Positions 1 through 7,992 of a stretch of 19,786 nt of DNA are shown here, piece after piece (positions within the stretch are counted from its first letter, which is position 1; each line of letters starts with the position of its first letter). A program made the translations under genes and the position numbers. The stretch is from CAZBBC01 sp964489835 (GTDB lineage Bacteria; Calditrichota; Calditrichia; JAJRVZ01): assembly GCA_964489835.1 (NCBI GenBank), contig CAZBBC010000079.1, positions 1 through 19,786 on the forward strand, in the 5' to 3' direction. Under the pieces are notes generated by a model, which saw nothing but the letters and a program-made list of their open reading frames with translations, was not told where the DNA came from and ran no database searches.

Positions 1-2
1 AT

Positions 3-467
3 GACTGGCAATTATTGACCGCTGTGATGATACCCGGCCAGGGAAGTACCTCTGAAAAGACAGACTATGAATATGTGGATCGCAGCGTTGCCGCCGGACA
101 CACCTACGAATACATGCTTGAATCGGTCAGCTACAGCGGTGTCCGCGTACAGGAAAAGATTATTGAAGTGCTGATCCCGGTACCAACCGAATATGCGGTT
201 CTCGGGAATTACCCCAATCCCTTTAATCCGACCACCCAAATTGGATTCCGCCTGCCGGAGAGCAGTGATATTTCGATGATCATCTATGGTATTCGCGGAA
301 ACGTGGTCAAAGAGCTCGCTCTGAATAAGTCATATGACGCCGGTGATCATTATCTGACCTGGGATGGCACCGATAACAATGGTCAGAACGTCGCCAGCGG
401 TATGTATATCTACTTGTTCAGTGCCGGTAAGTTTAAGAAAACAGCAAAAATGCTATTGATCAAATAG
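3..467 (+). CDS. Secreted/surface protein, C-terminal fragment with FlgD-like T9SS sorting tail (5' end outside window)
   Basis: This is the last ~154 residues of a larger protein; the frame is open through the left edge, so the real start is upstream of the window. The first ~55 residues resemble the end of a fibronectin-III/Ig-like fold (TDYEYVDRSV, then an AGHTYEYML-type strand). After a short linker comes a FlgD-like Ig domain that begins at NYPNPFNPTT, continues through an IYGIRGNVVKEL strand and the WDGTDNNGQNVASGMYIY segment, and ends in a Lys-rich tail (KTAKMLLIK). In FCB bacteria this domain marks cargo exported by the type IX secretion system and fixed at the cell surface. The enzymatic or adhesive part is not in the window, so the protein's function cannot be named. 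Its proximity to the PorU/PorV-like cluster fits T9SS cargo. The T9SS-type tail is seen; export by that route is inferred. Confidence 0.85.
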   Translation, partial: DWQLLTAVMIPGQGSTSEKTDYEYVDRSVAAGHTYEYMLESVSYSGVRVQEKIIEVLIPVPTEYAVLGNYPNPFNPTTQIGFRLPESSDISMIIYGIRGNVVKELALNKSYDAGDHYLTWDGTDNNGQNVASGMYIYLFSAGKFKKTAKMLLIK

Positions 468-492
468 TATCAGATGCCACTAGGTGTGTTTC

Positions 493-838
493 TTTTTTGA
501 CAGGATTAACAGGATAACAAGAAATTCTAAAAATTAATTGGTCTTTTTAATTAACCTGAATTATTCATAAAATTAAATATTTAAGTCTATAAATAACCTA
601 AAATCAATGAGTTAATTCCCCCTTAATAAAGGGGGTTAGGGGGATGTTTTAAACGTAATATTTTAAATTATATCAATGTTTTACAACCCCTTAGTCCCCT
701 TTTTTAAGGGGAGACTTAATTATCGCCATATGATAGATCTAAAATTCATGAATTAATCAGGTTAAAAAATATAAAAGATTGAAAATTACTCGCTTATCGA
801 CAATTTGAATCAGGTAAATCCTGTTATCATGTCTAAAA
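493..838. repeat. Nested imperfect palindrome of ~345 bp (three concentric inverted-repeat layers)
   Basis: Three pairs of arms sit inside one another around a centre near 665. The outer arms share a GACA(G/T)GAT-AACAGGAT core at 499-515 and, inverted, at about 819-833. The middle arms at 551-574 and 741-765 begin TTAACCTGA and match at about 20 of 24 positions. The inner arms at 612-650 and about 683-720 each contain a small perfect hairpin: CCCCCTT-AATA-AAGGGGG at 618-635 and CCCCTT-TTTT-AAGGGG at 696-711, flanked by G-run/C-run words that pair across the element. The word AATCAGGT(T/A)AA also recurs directly at 755-765 and 808-818. No coding capacity or transposase is visible. It may be a decayed non-autonomous (MITE-like) element or nested insertions of small palindromic repeats. 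No target-site duplication was recognised. Confidence 0.7.
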
Positions 839-920
839 TATAAATGTTTTTAGATGGTATGATACAGACTATAAATGACGAGCTATTTAAGTAATCACTA
901 CAAAGTTTGCATAATTTTAT

Positions 921-948
921 ACGGGGTATATTCTGCCCCGTTATTTTT
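921..948 (+). terminator. Possible intrinsic terminator
   Basis: ACGGGG at 921-926 pairs with CCCCGT at 936-941, and a T-G wobble can extend the stem inward. A U-rich run, TTATTTTT, follows at 941-948. The hairpin lies 454 bases after the stop of the upstream partial gene, so it would end read-through transcription before the PorU-like gene. The stem is short but GC-rich against an AT-rich surround. Confidence 0.5.
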
Positions 949-1011
949 AGCTTGAAAAAGGGAGAATAATCCGCATAAATTGTTACGACGAAGCTATTGA
1001 TTGTTCCGGAT

Positions 1012-1161
1012 ATGACGGTGCTGAAGGTGCATGCGCCTAATGGTTTTCCTGAAGGCGTTGAAGAAAGCGTGCTGATTTGCCCGAATGATCACTTGTATTT
1101 TCTTAAGTGCTGCAGGCTTATGAGCAGTCCGCAAGAAAATCGCCTGGCGGCTTTGTCGTAA
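1012..1161 (+). CDS. Possible small ORF or gene remnant, unrecognised
   Basis: An ATG-initiated frame of 49 codons (MTVLKVHAPNGF... ending NRLAALS) runs to TAA at 1159-1161; the same frame is open back to about 979. Base composition here is near balanced, unlike the AT-rich sequence around it, which is what one expects of coding sequence or its remains. There is no convincing ribosome-binding site, no signal peptide and no motif I recognise. The opposite strand is also open across the same codon register, so strand assignment is uncertain. It may equally be a decayed fragment of a longer gene. Apart from this frame, the palindrome and the hairpin before it, I see nothing definite in the 468-1198 gap. 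Confidence 0.22.
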   Translation: MTVLKVHAPNGFPEGVEESVLICPNDHLYFLKCCRLMSSPQENRLAALS

Positions 1162-1198
1162 ATAATGAGGGTTCCAATAAAGAACGTTTTGAACTTAC

Positions 1199-4100
1199 AT
1201 GATAAAACATATTTTAGCCATTGTTCTTCTATTAATTTTAACCTCCTTTTCCAGCCTTTTTGCTTCTGCTGATATCATTAAAATTAGCGGGCATTCACAA
1301 AATTCTTTTATTCTGACCATTAATTTTCCTGAACCGGTCCCACAGGCAACCAATAATCAATCCTCGGTCAAATCCAATAAGTATCTCTATATGAAGGGTT
1401 TGTCTTTATTGGAAGAGGACGGTTTTCCCCGTGTACCCTATCTGAATAAGATGTTTGCGCTACCCGCCAAACACGTTGCCTACAAAGTTCTGAAAATCGA
1501 TAAAAAGACCGTTTCCATTGAAAATTACCCACTCAATATTCCCAATAAACGAAAACTGACCGAAATTTCGACCGATCCAATAAAAAATAAGAACCTGATT
1601 GAGATCTTAGCGCACGGTTTTTTCCGGGATATACCTATTTTCTCCCTCACCGTTTTTCCGGTGACGATAAATCCCTATGCTAATACGGCAGAGGTGGTAA
1701 AATCAATCACCCTGGAAATCAGCGCTTTAGACGGGGGCATGGGCGCAAATTATGTCTCGGCTAATTTCGCAGCGAAAGATCAGGCGGTACTAAAAAAATT
1801 GTTTGTCAATGGAGAATTTATCAATTTTAAAACAGCCCTGCCATTAACGAAAACACTCAGCCCAACCTGGAAATACAAAAGCAATCGTTATAAAATATTA
1901 GTCAATCAGACCGGTTTGTATAAAATTACCTATGCAGATCTAACAACTGCCAGGGTTCCGGTGGAGCAGTTTGATACGAGAAAACTTCGGATCACCAACC
2001 GCGGTAAAGAACTTGCGATTTATTTTAAGGGGGGCGAGGACGGCCGTTTTGATCCGGGAGATTATTTCGAGTTCTGGGCTGAAAAAAATGAAAAAAAATT
2101 CGTCGATAAATATCCCGATGTTTATAATGATCCTTTCTCGGATATCAATGTCTACTGGATGGAAATATCAAACAGCAGTGGTCTGCGCATGGCTGAGGAA
2201 AGCGGAGCCCTGACGATCAGTAATCCTTCGCAGTATATCATCCCATTTGAATACTCTGAAAAGTTCCATTTTGAAAAGGATAATGTCTTTGAACGCTTCG
2301 GTTATGCCAATACCGATAGTATAAGTTACACCATGGATCATTGGTTTTTTGACCGCGGCGTCACTGCGATCGGCAGTCATAGCTATGAAGCCTTTATCCC
2401 CTGGCCTTCTAAACGCTTGAGTACCAGAACTGTTTTTGTCAAGGCGATGATGTGCGGGCTTTCTCTGATAGGTAACCTTGTAGAAGATAACCACAAAGTA
2501 GACATCTGGCTCAATGATAAATTTGTGGCCAATTCCGGCACCTGGCATAACCAGGAACGGCATCTTATAACCAATGAGGGCGGAACCGGCCTTTCCCAGG
2601 CTGACATTACACATGGTAATAATCAGTTTCGTATCGTCATGGATCAAACCGGGATCTTCGATGTCACTTTGCTCAACTGGTTTGAGATATCCTATCAACG
2701 GCAATACCGGGCATATGAAAATGAGATAAAATTCAGAAAGCAAAATAATTTACCGGATGGCTTTGTACTCCAGTTTGAAATCGATGGTTTTAAGCGTCAG
2801 GATATCGATGTATATAAGCTGGGGGTTAGTAAAATAGTCAACGGCCGGGTCAACTATGTGACCGCCGATGATGAATATTCTTCTTACCGTATTTCTTTTC
2901 AGGATGAGGTCTTTTATCCCGATATTGAATACATCGCCCTGACCGCGGATAAAAAGAAAAAGCCACTGGATATTATTGCCGATACACCCTGGCAGCCCGG
3001 TCAGGAGAACGTTTCCCTGTTCGATGCCACCAATAGTGCCGACTATCTGATCGTTACCCATGATCTGTTTTATCAAAATGCCTTGGAATTAAAAACCTAT
3101 CGGGAAAATTCCGGTTTGAATGTTGCCGTGGTTAAAGTGGGGGATATCTATGACGAGTTCAATTACGGCATTAAATCCCCTCTGGCGATTAAAAACTTCC
3201 TGATCTATGCTTTTAAAAACTGGGATCCCGGCCACCGATTGATGTATGTCAACCTGCTCGGTGATGCTTCCTATAATTATAAAAATAGTAATGATGATTA
3301 TGTCCCCACCTTTCTGTTCGACACTTATAAATATGGCGCCGCCGCCAGTGACCACCAGTATGCGCTTATCTCCGGTGATGATACCACACCGGATTTGATT
3401 ATCGGCCGCTGGCCGGTGAGCAATAATGCTGAATTTGAGGCTTATTTTGAAAAATTAAAAGCCTATGAATTACCCTCGAATATAGGTGAATGGCGCAGCC
3501 GGGCGCTGTTTATCAGCGGAAATGATGCCAGTTGGTCCGAGCAATTTACAGGGTTACCGGCGTTCCGTGCTCAAAACCAGCGACTGATTAATTTTAAGGC
3601 CCCGGACGGTCTTTTTACGCGGAAATTAAATACTGTCCGGGATACCTCAATTGTTGGCGGTGATCCGAATTTTGGCTCAACACCGGCTTTGACCGACTAC
3701 TTTGATGAAGGTCTGGTATTAATAAACTTTTTCGGCCATGGTGGCGGTGGTATGTGGGCCGATGTAGGGCTGCTCGAGACCAGTGACATTGATTTATTGA
3801 ACAACGGCAGCCGGCTACCCTTTATTCAAAGCATGACCTGTTTTACCAATGCCTTTGAGAGTGGCAGTTTCACCGGTATTGGTGAGCAATTGATCGTCAC
3901 CCCGGACAAAGGAGCCATTGGTGTTTTTGGCGCCTCCGGTGTCGGCTGGGTACACAATGATTTTGCCGTTGGCTGGACATTGACTGAAAATTTATTAGAA
4001 CAGAACATGACTGTGGGCGAAGCCATCCTCTATACAAAAATATTCTATTTGAATAATAATGTCTATGTTACAGAAAAGTCCGATGAATTCACTCCCGATT

Positions 4101-6172
4101 ATAAGAATTTAAAACAATCGATGGTCAATCATTATAATTTGCTGGGCGATCCCTATGTAAAAATTACCATTCCTCCGGAAACGTTCAAAGTGACCGTCGA
4201 TAATACCATACCGGCCGTTGGCGACACCCTTGGGGTAACGGTGGAAACCCCTTTTGCCTCCGGTAGCGGAAGAATTGAACTGACCAATGATAAAGGGGAA
4301 CCGCTGGAAGAGTCTTTCTTAATATTCGCAAATAATCGTGCCCAGGTTAACTTTCTTATTCCGGAAGTACTGGAAAATCACCTGGCTTTTCTGAAGGTAT
4401 ATGGCATGAACACGGCCGGGGATATGGATGGCCGGGGAGCGGCTACAATCGCCATTAACCGGGCCTTGCTGGATTCTCTGGTCATGACCCCTAAATCTCC
4501 CAAAGTTGGGGAGGAAATTTATTTCTCCGCCCATATAACTTCAGCCGTGGTCCTGGATCGCGTGTTTATTAAAAATCTACGCGGACCGACCGGGACCAAC
4601 GATGAGCTATATTTTTCAAAAACGAGCGATTCCCTCTGGACAAGCACATCCGCTGTTGGTCCCTACCTGTCGGCCGATACGCTGTTTTTTGATGTTCAGA
4701 TGGATGATACCAGCGGGACAACATACCTAAGCAGAAGAAATAAACTGATCGTTCGGGATCCGCGCCCGGATCTGAGCATTGTCCCCAACAGTTTTACCTT
4801 TGCAGGAACCGAGTTCATTGAATTATCACTGACAGTGGAGAATCATTCGGACTCATTATTATCTTCGGTGGACCTGGAATTTTATACCGATTCCATCGCT
4901 GCCGGTGCGGAACCCTTCCGGGTGGATCAAATCAATCTGGATCCTTTTGAAAAAAGAACACTAGCCTTTCCGGCTGACCAGTCAATGCTCCGGATCGGGC
5001 GACAATTTTTTGTGGTAATCGATGCTTCAAACACAGTAGTTGAGCGGCGTGAATCAAATAATGTTGGTTCGGTTCAATTTCCCGATAATTTATTCAATGT
5101 GCAGAAAAATACGGGTACTTCAGAAGATGGCGCTACCAATGATACGATAAAAACCGGGTCATTTACCCGTTTTTTCTTGCCCCCTCAGGGAATCAGTGCC
5201 TCGAGTGTTTTGCAATTTACCAGCGAGGAAAATACGGATCTTCTGAAAACGGAAATACAGCCCGGCTTGAAATATGTGAATTTTATTGGTCAATCAGAAC
5301 CGATGACGATGGGTTATGATTTCAGAAACCCGGCGATAGCACAAACCATCGATGCCACTATGGCGTTTTTGATAGATACCAGCCTTTACGACCCGGACTA
5401 TTTAATGGATGTTGCGGTCTGCCGCTTTTTACCCAATCTCAATCGCTGGCTGGCCATCAAAAGCGAACGTATAGGAAACAAAATATCCGCTTTGGTAAAT
5501 CAACCCGGCCCCTACGCCCTGTTTCATATTGAAGATACCAAGAAACCGGTCATTGAGATTACCGTCAATGGCAGAATTTTACACGATGATATGCTTGTAC
5601 CCCAGAATCCCAGTTTAGCCTTTATTCTGCAGGATGAAAACGGTGTGGACCTGATGACCGGATTTAAAGTGTATATCGACGATGAGCGGGTATCCGAAGA
5701 AGATTTAAACGTACCGGACTCGGTACAGAATGCCAATGCCATTTCTTTGATCGCCAAACCGAAATTATCCACTGGAGGACATCATTTACGAGTAGAAGTA
5801 AGCGATGCTTTCGGAAACTACACGGAAAAGACCGTTGCTTTTAAGATTGCTGATGGTTTTGAGGTCAAAGTTTATGGAAATTATCCGAATCCCTTTGAGG
5901 ATACGACCATCTTCTCTTTCCTGGTTGTTGCTAATGATCTGCTCGATGGCTTTTCTATAAAAATATATACGGTCTCAGGAAGGAAGATAAGGGAAATAAA
6001 GCAGCCCCAGGGATCCGATGAAATCTGGGATCCGGGATATCATGAGATTGAATGGGATGGACGTGACGATGACGGTGTCCTAGTGGCCAATGGGGTGTAT
6101 TTTGCACTGCTGAAAGCAGATTTCAATGGAAAAACATTTGAAGAAACGATGAAAGTTGCCAAATTAAAATAA
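1199..6172 (+). CDS. porU: PorU-like gingipain-family (C25) cysteine peptidase, T9SS sortase candidate
   Basis: A protein of 1657 residues. Residues 1-24 form a signal peptide (MIKHILAIVLLLIL, then SLFASA). The long N-terminal region (~25-610) is all-beta in character, as in C25 prodomain/accessory regions. A peptidase C25 domain spans ~614-990: an ADYLIVTHD start, the LLGDASYNY strand, the PDLIIGRWPVSN segment, catalytic His847 in FFGHGGGG, catalytic Cys881 in QSMTCFTN (34 residues later, the gingipain-type spacing) and a closing LLGDPYVKI. Ig-like repeats follow, then a CARDB-like domain (~1188-1290), a domain starting ~1446 (KKPVIEITVNG, GGHHLRVEVSDAFGN) of the kind seen at the C-terminal end of PorU proteins, and a FlgD-like sorting tail from ~1558 (NYPNPFEDTT). 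PorU removes sorting tails from T9SS cargo and joins cargo to the surface. The next gene is PorV/PorQ-like, which favours PorU over an ordinary secreted C25 protease. It is longer than the Porphyromonas PorU (about 1150 residues). No Shine-Dalgarno precedes the ATG; the signal peptide fixes the start. Confidence 0.85.
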   Translation: MIKHILAIVLLLILTSFSSLFASADIIKISGHSQNSFILTINFPEPVPQATNNQSSVKSNKYLYMKGLSLLEEDGFPRVPYLNKMFALPAKHVAYKVLKIDKKTVSIENYPLNIPNKRKLTEISTDPIKNKNLIEILAHGFFRDIPIFSLTVFPVTINPYANTAEVVKSITLEISALDGGMGANYVSANFAAKDQAVLKKLFVNGEFINFKTALPLTKTLSPTWKYKSNRYKILVNQTGLYKITYADLTTARVPVEQFDTRKLRITNRGKELAIYFKGGEDGRFDPGDYFEFWAEKNEKKFVDKYPDVYNDPFSDINVYWMEISNSSGLRMAEESGALTISNPSQYIIPFEYSEKFHFEKDNVFERFGYANTDSISYTMDHWFFDRGVTAIGSHSYEAFIPWPSKRLSTRTVFVKAMMCGLSLIGNLVEDNHKVDIWLNDKFVANSGTWHNQERHLITNEGGTGLSQADITHGNNQFRIVMDQTGIFDVTLLNWFEISYQRQYRAYENEIKFRKQNNLPDGFVLQFEIDGFKRQDIDVYKLGVSKIVNGRVNYVTADDEYSSYRISFQDEVFYPDIEYIALTADKKKKPLDIIADTPWQPGQENVSLFDATNSADYLIVTHDLFYQNALELKTYRENSGLNVAVVKVGDIYDEFNYGIKSPLAIKNFLIYAFKNWDPGHRLMYVNLLGDASYNYKNSNDDYVPTFLFDTYKYGAAASDHQYALISGDDTTPDLIIGRWPVSNNAEFEAYFEKLKAYELPSNIGEWRSRALFISGNDASWSEQFTGLPAFRAQNQRLINFKAPDGLFTRKLNTVRDTSIVGGDPNFGSTPALTDYFDEGLVLINFFGHGGGGMWADVGLLETSDIDLLNNGSRLPFIQSMTCFTNAFESGSFTGIGEQLIVTPDKGAIGVFGASGVGWVHNDFAVGWTLTENLLEQNMTVGEAILYTKIFYLNNNVYVTEKSDEFTPDYKNLKQSMVNHYNLLGDPYVKITIPPETFKVTVDNTIPAVGDTLGVTVETPFASGSGRIELTNDKGEPLEESFLIFANNRAQVNFLIPEVLENHLAFLKVYGMNTAGDMDGRGAATIAINRALLDSLVMTPKSPKVGEEIYFSAHITSAVVLDRVFIKNLRGPTGTNDELYFSKTSDSLWTSTSAVGPYLSADTLFFDVQMDDTSGTTYLSRRNKLIVRDPRPDLSIVPNSFTFAGTEFIELSLTVENHSDSLLSSVDLEFYTDSIAAGAEPFRVDQINLDPFEKRTLAFPADQSMLRIGRQFFVVIDASNTVVERRESNNVGSVQFPDNLFNVQKNTGTSEDGATNDTIKTGSFTRFFLPPQGISASSVLQFTSEENTDLLKTEIQPGLKYVNFIGQSEPMTMGYDFRNPAIAQTIDATMAFLIDTSLYDPDYLMDVAVCRFLPNLNRWLAIKSERIGNKISALVNQPGPYALFHIEDTKKPVIEITVNGRILHDDMLVPQNPSLAFILQDENGVDLMTGFKVYIDDERVSEEDLNVPDSVQNANAISLIAKPKLSTGGHHLRVEVSDAFGNYTEKTVAFKIADGFEVKVYGNYPNPFEDTTIFSFLVVANDLLDGFSIKIYTVSGRKIREIKQPQGSDEIWDPGYHEIEWDGRDDDGVLVANGVYFALLKADFNGKTFEETMKVAKLK

Positions 6173-6211
6173 TGACCCACCCCTGTATGCTATGAATAGA
6201 ACAGAGTAAAT

Positions 6212-7234
6212 ATGAAATATGTAGCACTTATAGTCTTCATCATCCTGTCAATGAGCGTTTTCGCACAGAATGCTGAGGAAACAAAATATGGCGGTGCATT
6301 TCTTGAACTGGGCATCGGGCCGCGGGCATTGGCCCTGGGCAGCGCTTATGTGGCCCAGGCCGATGATGGTTCCGGTTTTTACTGGAATCCGGCCGGAACC
6401 GCTTTCCTATCAAGACCGCAAGTCTCGGCTATGTATGCCGATCTGTTTAATTCATTGGAAAATCATAGTTATGCCAGTGTCGCCTTGCCCATTTTTGGCA
6501 ATACGGTGATTTCAGCCAGTTGGATCCGGCTGGCCGTGGAAAATATTCCCCTTTATGATGATATTAATTTGTCGCGTTTCGAGCGCGATCAACGATATGC
6601 CAATCCTTCCACCGATGGCTTGACAGCGCTCTCTTCGGGCAGTTTCAATTTTACGAATAATGCCTATTATATTACGATTTCTAAACTGACCCGCTGGAAT
6701 GTTGATCTGGGTTGGCATTATTTTGAACTTCCGCTGGATTTTGGCTATGGTATAAATTTCAAAATGATCAATATGAATCTATATAATAAATCAGGATCGG
6801 GATTAGGATTGGATGGCGGCATCCGGCTCAACATGGGATTGAATGACCTTTTTGCCGATGATGATTTTGGATATTTTAGTATTGGTCTCGGTGTTTATGA
6901 TGTATTTAACACCAGCATCACCTGGGATACGGATTCGAAGCAGAAAGATGAGATCGAGAGAATGTGGCGGTACGGCTTTGCCCTGATGCAGCCGCTCAAT
7001 TTTATGAACAGCCAGTTGTTTATCCTTTACGATCTGGATACCAAATATACCGGCAGCTGGCATATGGGAGCGGAACTGCTTTACGAATCGCTTTTTGCCC
7101 TCCGTTTTGGCAGTAACCGGGGGCAATTTACTACCGGAGCCGGTCTGGCTTACTGGAAAATCAAACTTGACTATGCCTATCAACATCATGATCTTGGGAA
7201 CACACATCGTGTCGGTATATCGTTTATTTTGTAA
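6212..7234 (+). CDS. PorV/PorQ-family (UPF0164) outer-membrane barrel protein
   Basis: A protein of 340 residues with a signal peptide (MKYVALIVFIIL, cleavage near VFAQ). The mature start carries the family hallmarks GGAFLELGIGPRALALGSAY, then QADDGSGFYWNPAG with WNPAG at 58-62. Alternating hydrophobic strands follow to a C-terminal strand (HRVGISFIL) that looks like a barrel beta-signal. Members are FadL-like barrels of the T9SS: PorV shuttles cargo to the PorU sortase, and PorQ holds PorZ. The gene begins 39 bases after the PorU-like gene, which makes the PorV role the better guess, but the sequence alone does not separate PorV from PorQ, so no symbol is given. No strong ribosome-binding site is present. 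The downstream lipoprotein gene overlaps its 3' end, implying a shared transcript. Confidence 0.85.
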   Translation: MKYVALIVFIILSMSVFAQNAEETKYGGAFLELGIGPRALALGSAYVAQADDGSGFYWNPAGTAFLSRPQVSAMYADLFNSLENHSYASVALPIFGNTVISASWIRLAVENIPLYDDINLSRFERDQRYANPSTDGLTALSSGSFNFTNNAYYITISKLTRWNVDLGWHYFELPLDFGYGINFKMINMNLYNKSGSGLGLDGGIRLNMGLNDLFADDDFGYFSIGLGVYDVFNTSITWDTDSKQKDEIERMWRYGFALMQPLNFMNSQLFILYDLDTKYTGSWHMGAELLYESLFALRFGSNRGQFTTGAGLAYWKIKLDYAYQHHDLGNTHRVGISFIL

Positions 7235-7979
7235 AATATCAATCATCGGATTGACCCTTGGTATCTTTCTTATGGCCTGTAATACGGGTGGAGATCCAAA
7301 ACTCCCGGCGCCGGATAAGGTGCAAATGGTACCCCATTCATTTTCCGATGATACCCTGGCGATTGAACGGGGGATTGATGCCGTGCCCGAGAGTGATGGT
7401 ATCTATCTGGCCTGGTATTCGTTAAGAGATAACAATACCAGGCAATATAATATCTATCGTAGAAGAGACGATGAAACTTTTTATAAACGAATAAAGGTTA
7501 TCGATCTTGAAATCGAGTCTCCGCCGAGAGATACAACCTACAGCGATGATAACGCCGATGCCGGTTTGAATTTGAATACCTATTATTACTATTTTGTAAC
7601 CGCTTCTAACAAGGATGGTTTGGAAGGTTTAGCAGGAGATACGTTAAAATACAAGTTGCTTGATAAACCGGTAACACGTTTTCCAGATGGTGACGAGATG
7701 CCTGTTGATAGTTTACCAATACTAAAATGGGAATTTGTTGATATATATAACCTCTATATATTAAGAATTGAGAATAGTTTTAAGCAGTTACAGTATGTAG
7801 GTGTATTTCAGAGTAATTATGATAACAATTTACAGACTCTAAACCTGGAAGACGAAGAAAAAGTGCCCAATTTTCCTGAACTTCAACCCGGTACTTATCA
7901 ATGGCGGATCGATCTTATCGGAGATGATGAGGATACGAGTGGGTCTGAATCAGATTGGAAAACTTTTACTATATTTTAG
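7209..7979 (+). CDS. Fibronectin type III-domain lipoprotein
   Basis: From the GTG start chosen here the protein has 256 residues. It begins MSVYRLFCKISIIGLTLGIFLMAC, a lipoprotein signal with lipobox LMAC and lipidated Cys24. The frame stays open upstream inside the barrel gene, but the signal-peptide length supports the GTG; it overlaps the previous gene by 26 bases. After a short linker (NTGGDPKLPAPD) there is a fibronectin-III-like domain at about residues 57-150 (IYLAWYSLRDN, QYNIYRRRDD, TYYYYFVTASNKDG) and a second beta domain ending YQWRIDL and SDWKTFTIF. It most likely sits in the outer membrane, facing either the periplasm or the surface. No specific function is recognised. Its position behind porU and the PorV-like gene suggests an accessory to T9SS attachment. 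The middle of the gene is visibly more AT-rich than its neighbours. Confidence 0.75.
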   Translation: MSVYRLFCKISIIGLTLGIFLMACNTGGDPKLPAPDKVQMVPHSFSDDTLAIERGIDAVPESDGIYLAWYSLRDNNTRQYNIYRRRDDETFYKRIKVIDLEIESPPRDTTYSDDNADAGLNLNTYYYYFVTASNKDGLEGLAGDTLKYKLLDKPVTRFPDGDEMPVDSLPILKWEFVDIYNLYILRIENSFKQLQYVGVFQSNYDNNLQTLNLEDEEKVPNFPELQPGTYQWRIDLIGDDEDTSGSESDWKTFTIF

Positions 7980-7992
7980 AAGTAGGAATGTA

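Noticed and set aside
15..467. TTG at 15 as the true start of the first gene
   Set aside because: The frame is open to the left edge and the product lacks a signal peptide and N-terminal domains; it is the tail of a longer gene.
2085..2100. A-runs in the PorU-like gene as a frameshift or phase-variation site
   Set aside because: The frame stays intact through the runs and such tracts are common in Lys/Asn-rich coding sequence; no second frame continues the product.
2168..3355. Long antisense frames within the PorU-like gene
   Set aside because: They lie opposite a gene with recognised domains, have no motifs or ribosome-binding sites, and are explained as codon-shadow frames.
7095..7208. 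Extended N-terminus of the lipoprotein inside the PorV-like gene
   Set aside because: It would place ~38 non-signal residues before a good lipoprotein signal peptide; the GTG at 7209 puts Cys24 at a normal distance.
7924..7992. Upstream start for the SLBB protein
   Set aside because: The ATG at 7993 has a ribosome-binding site and a classic signal peptide directly after it; the upstream part overlaps the lipoprotein gene.
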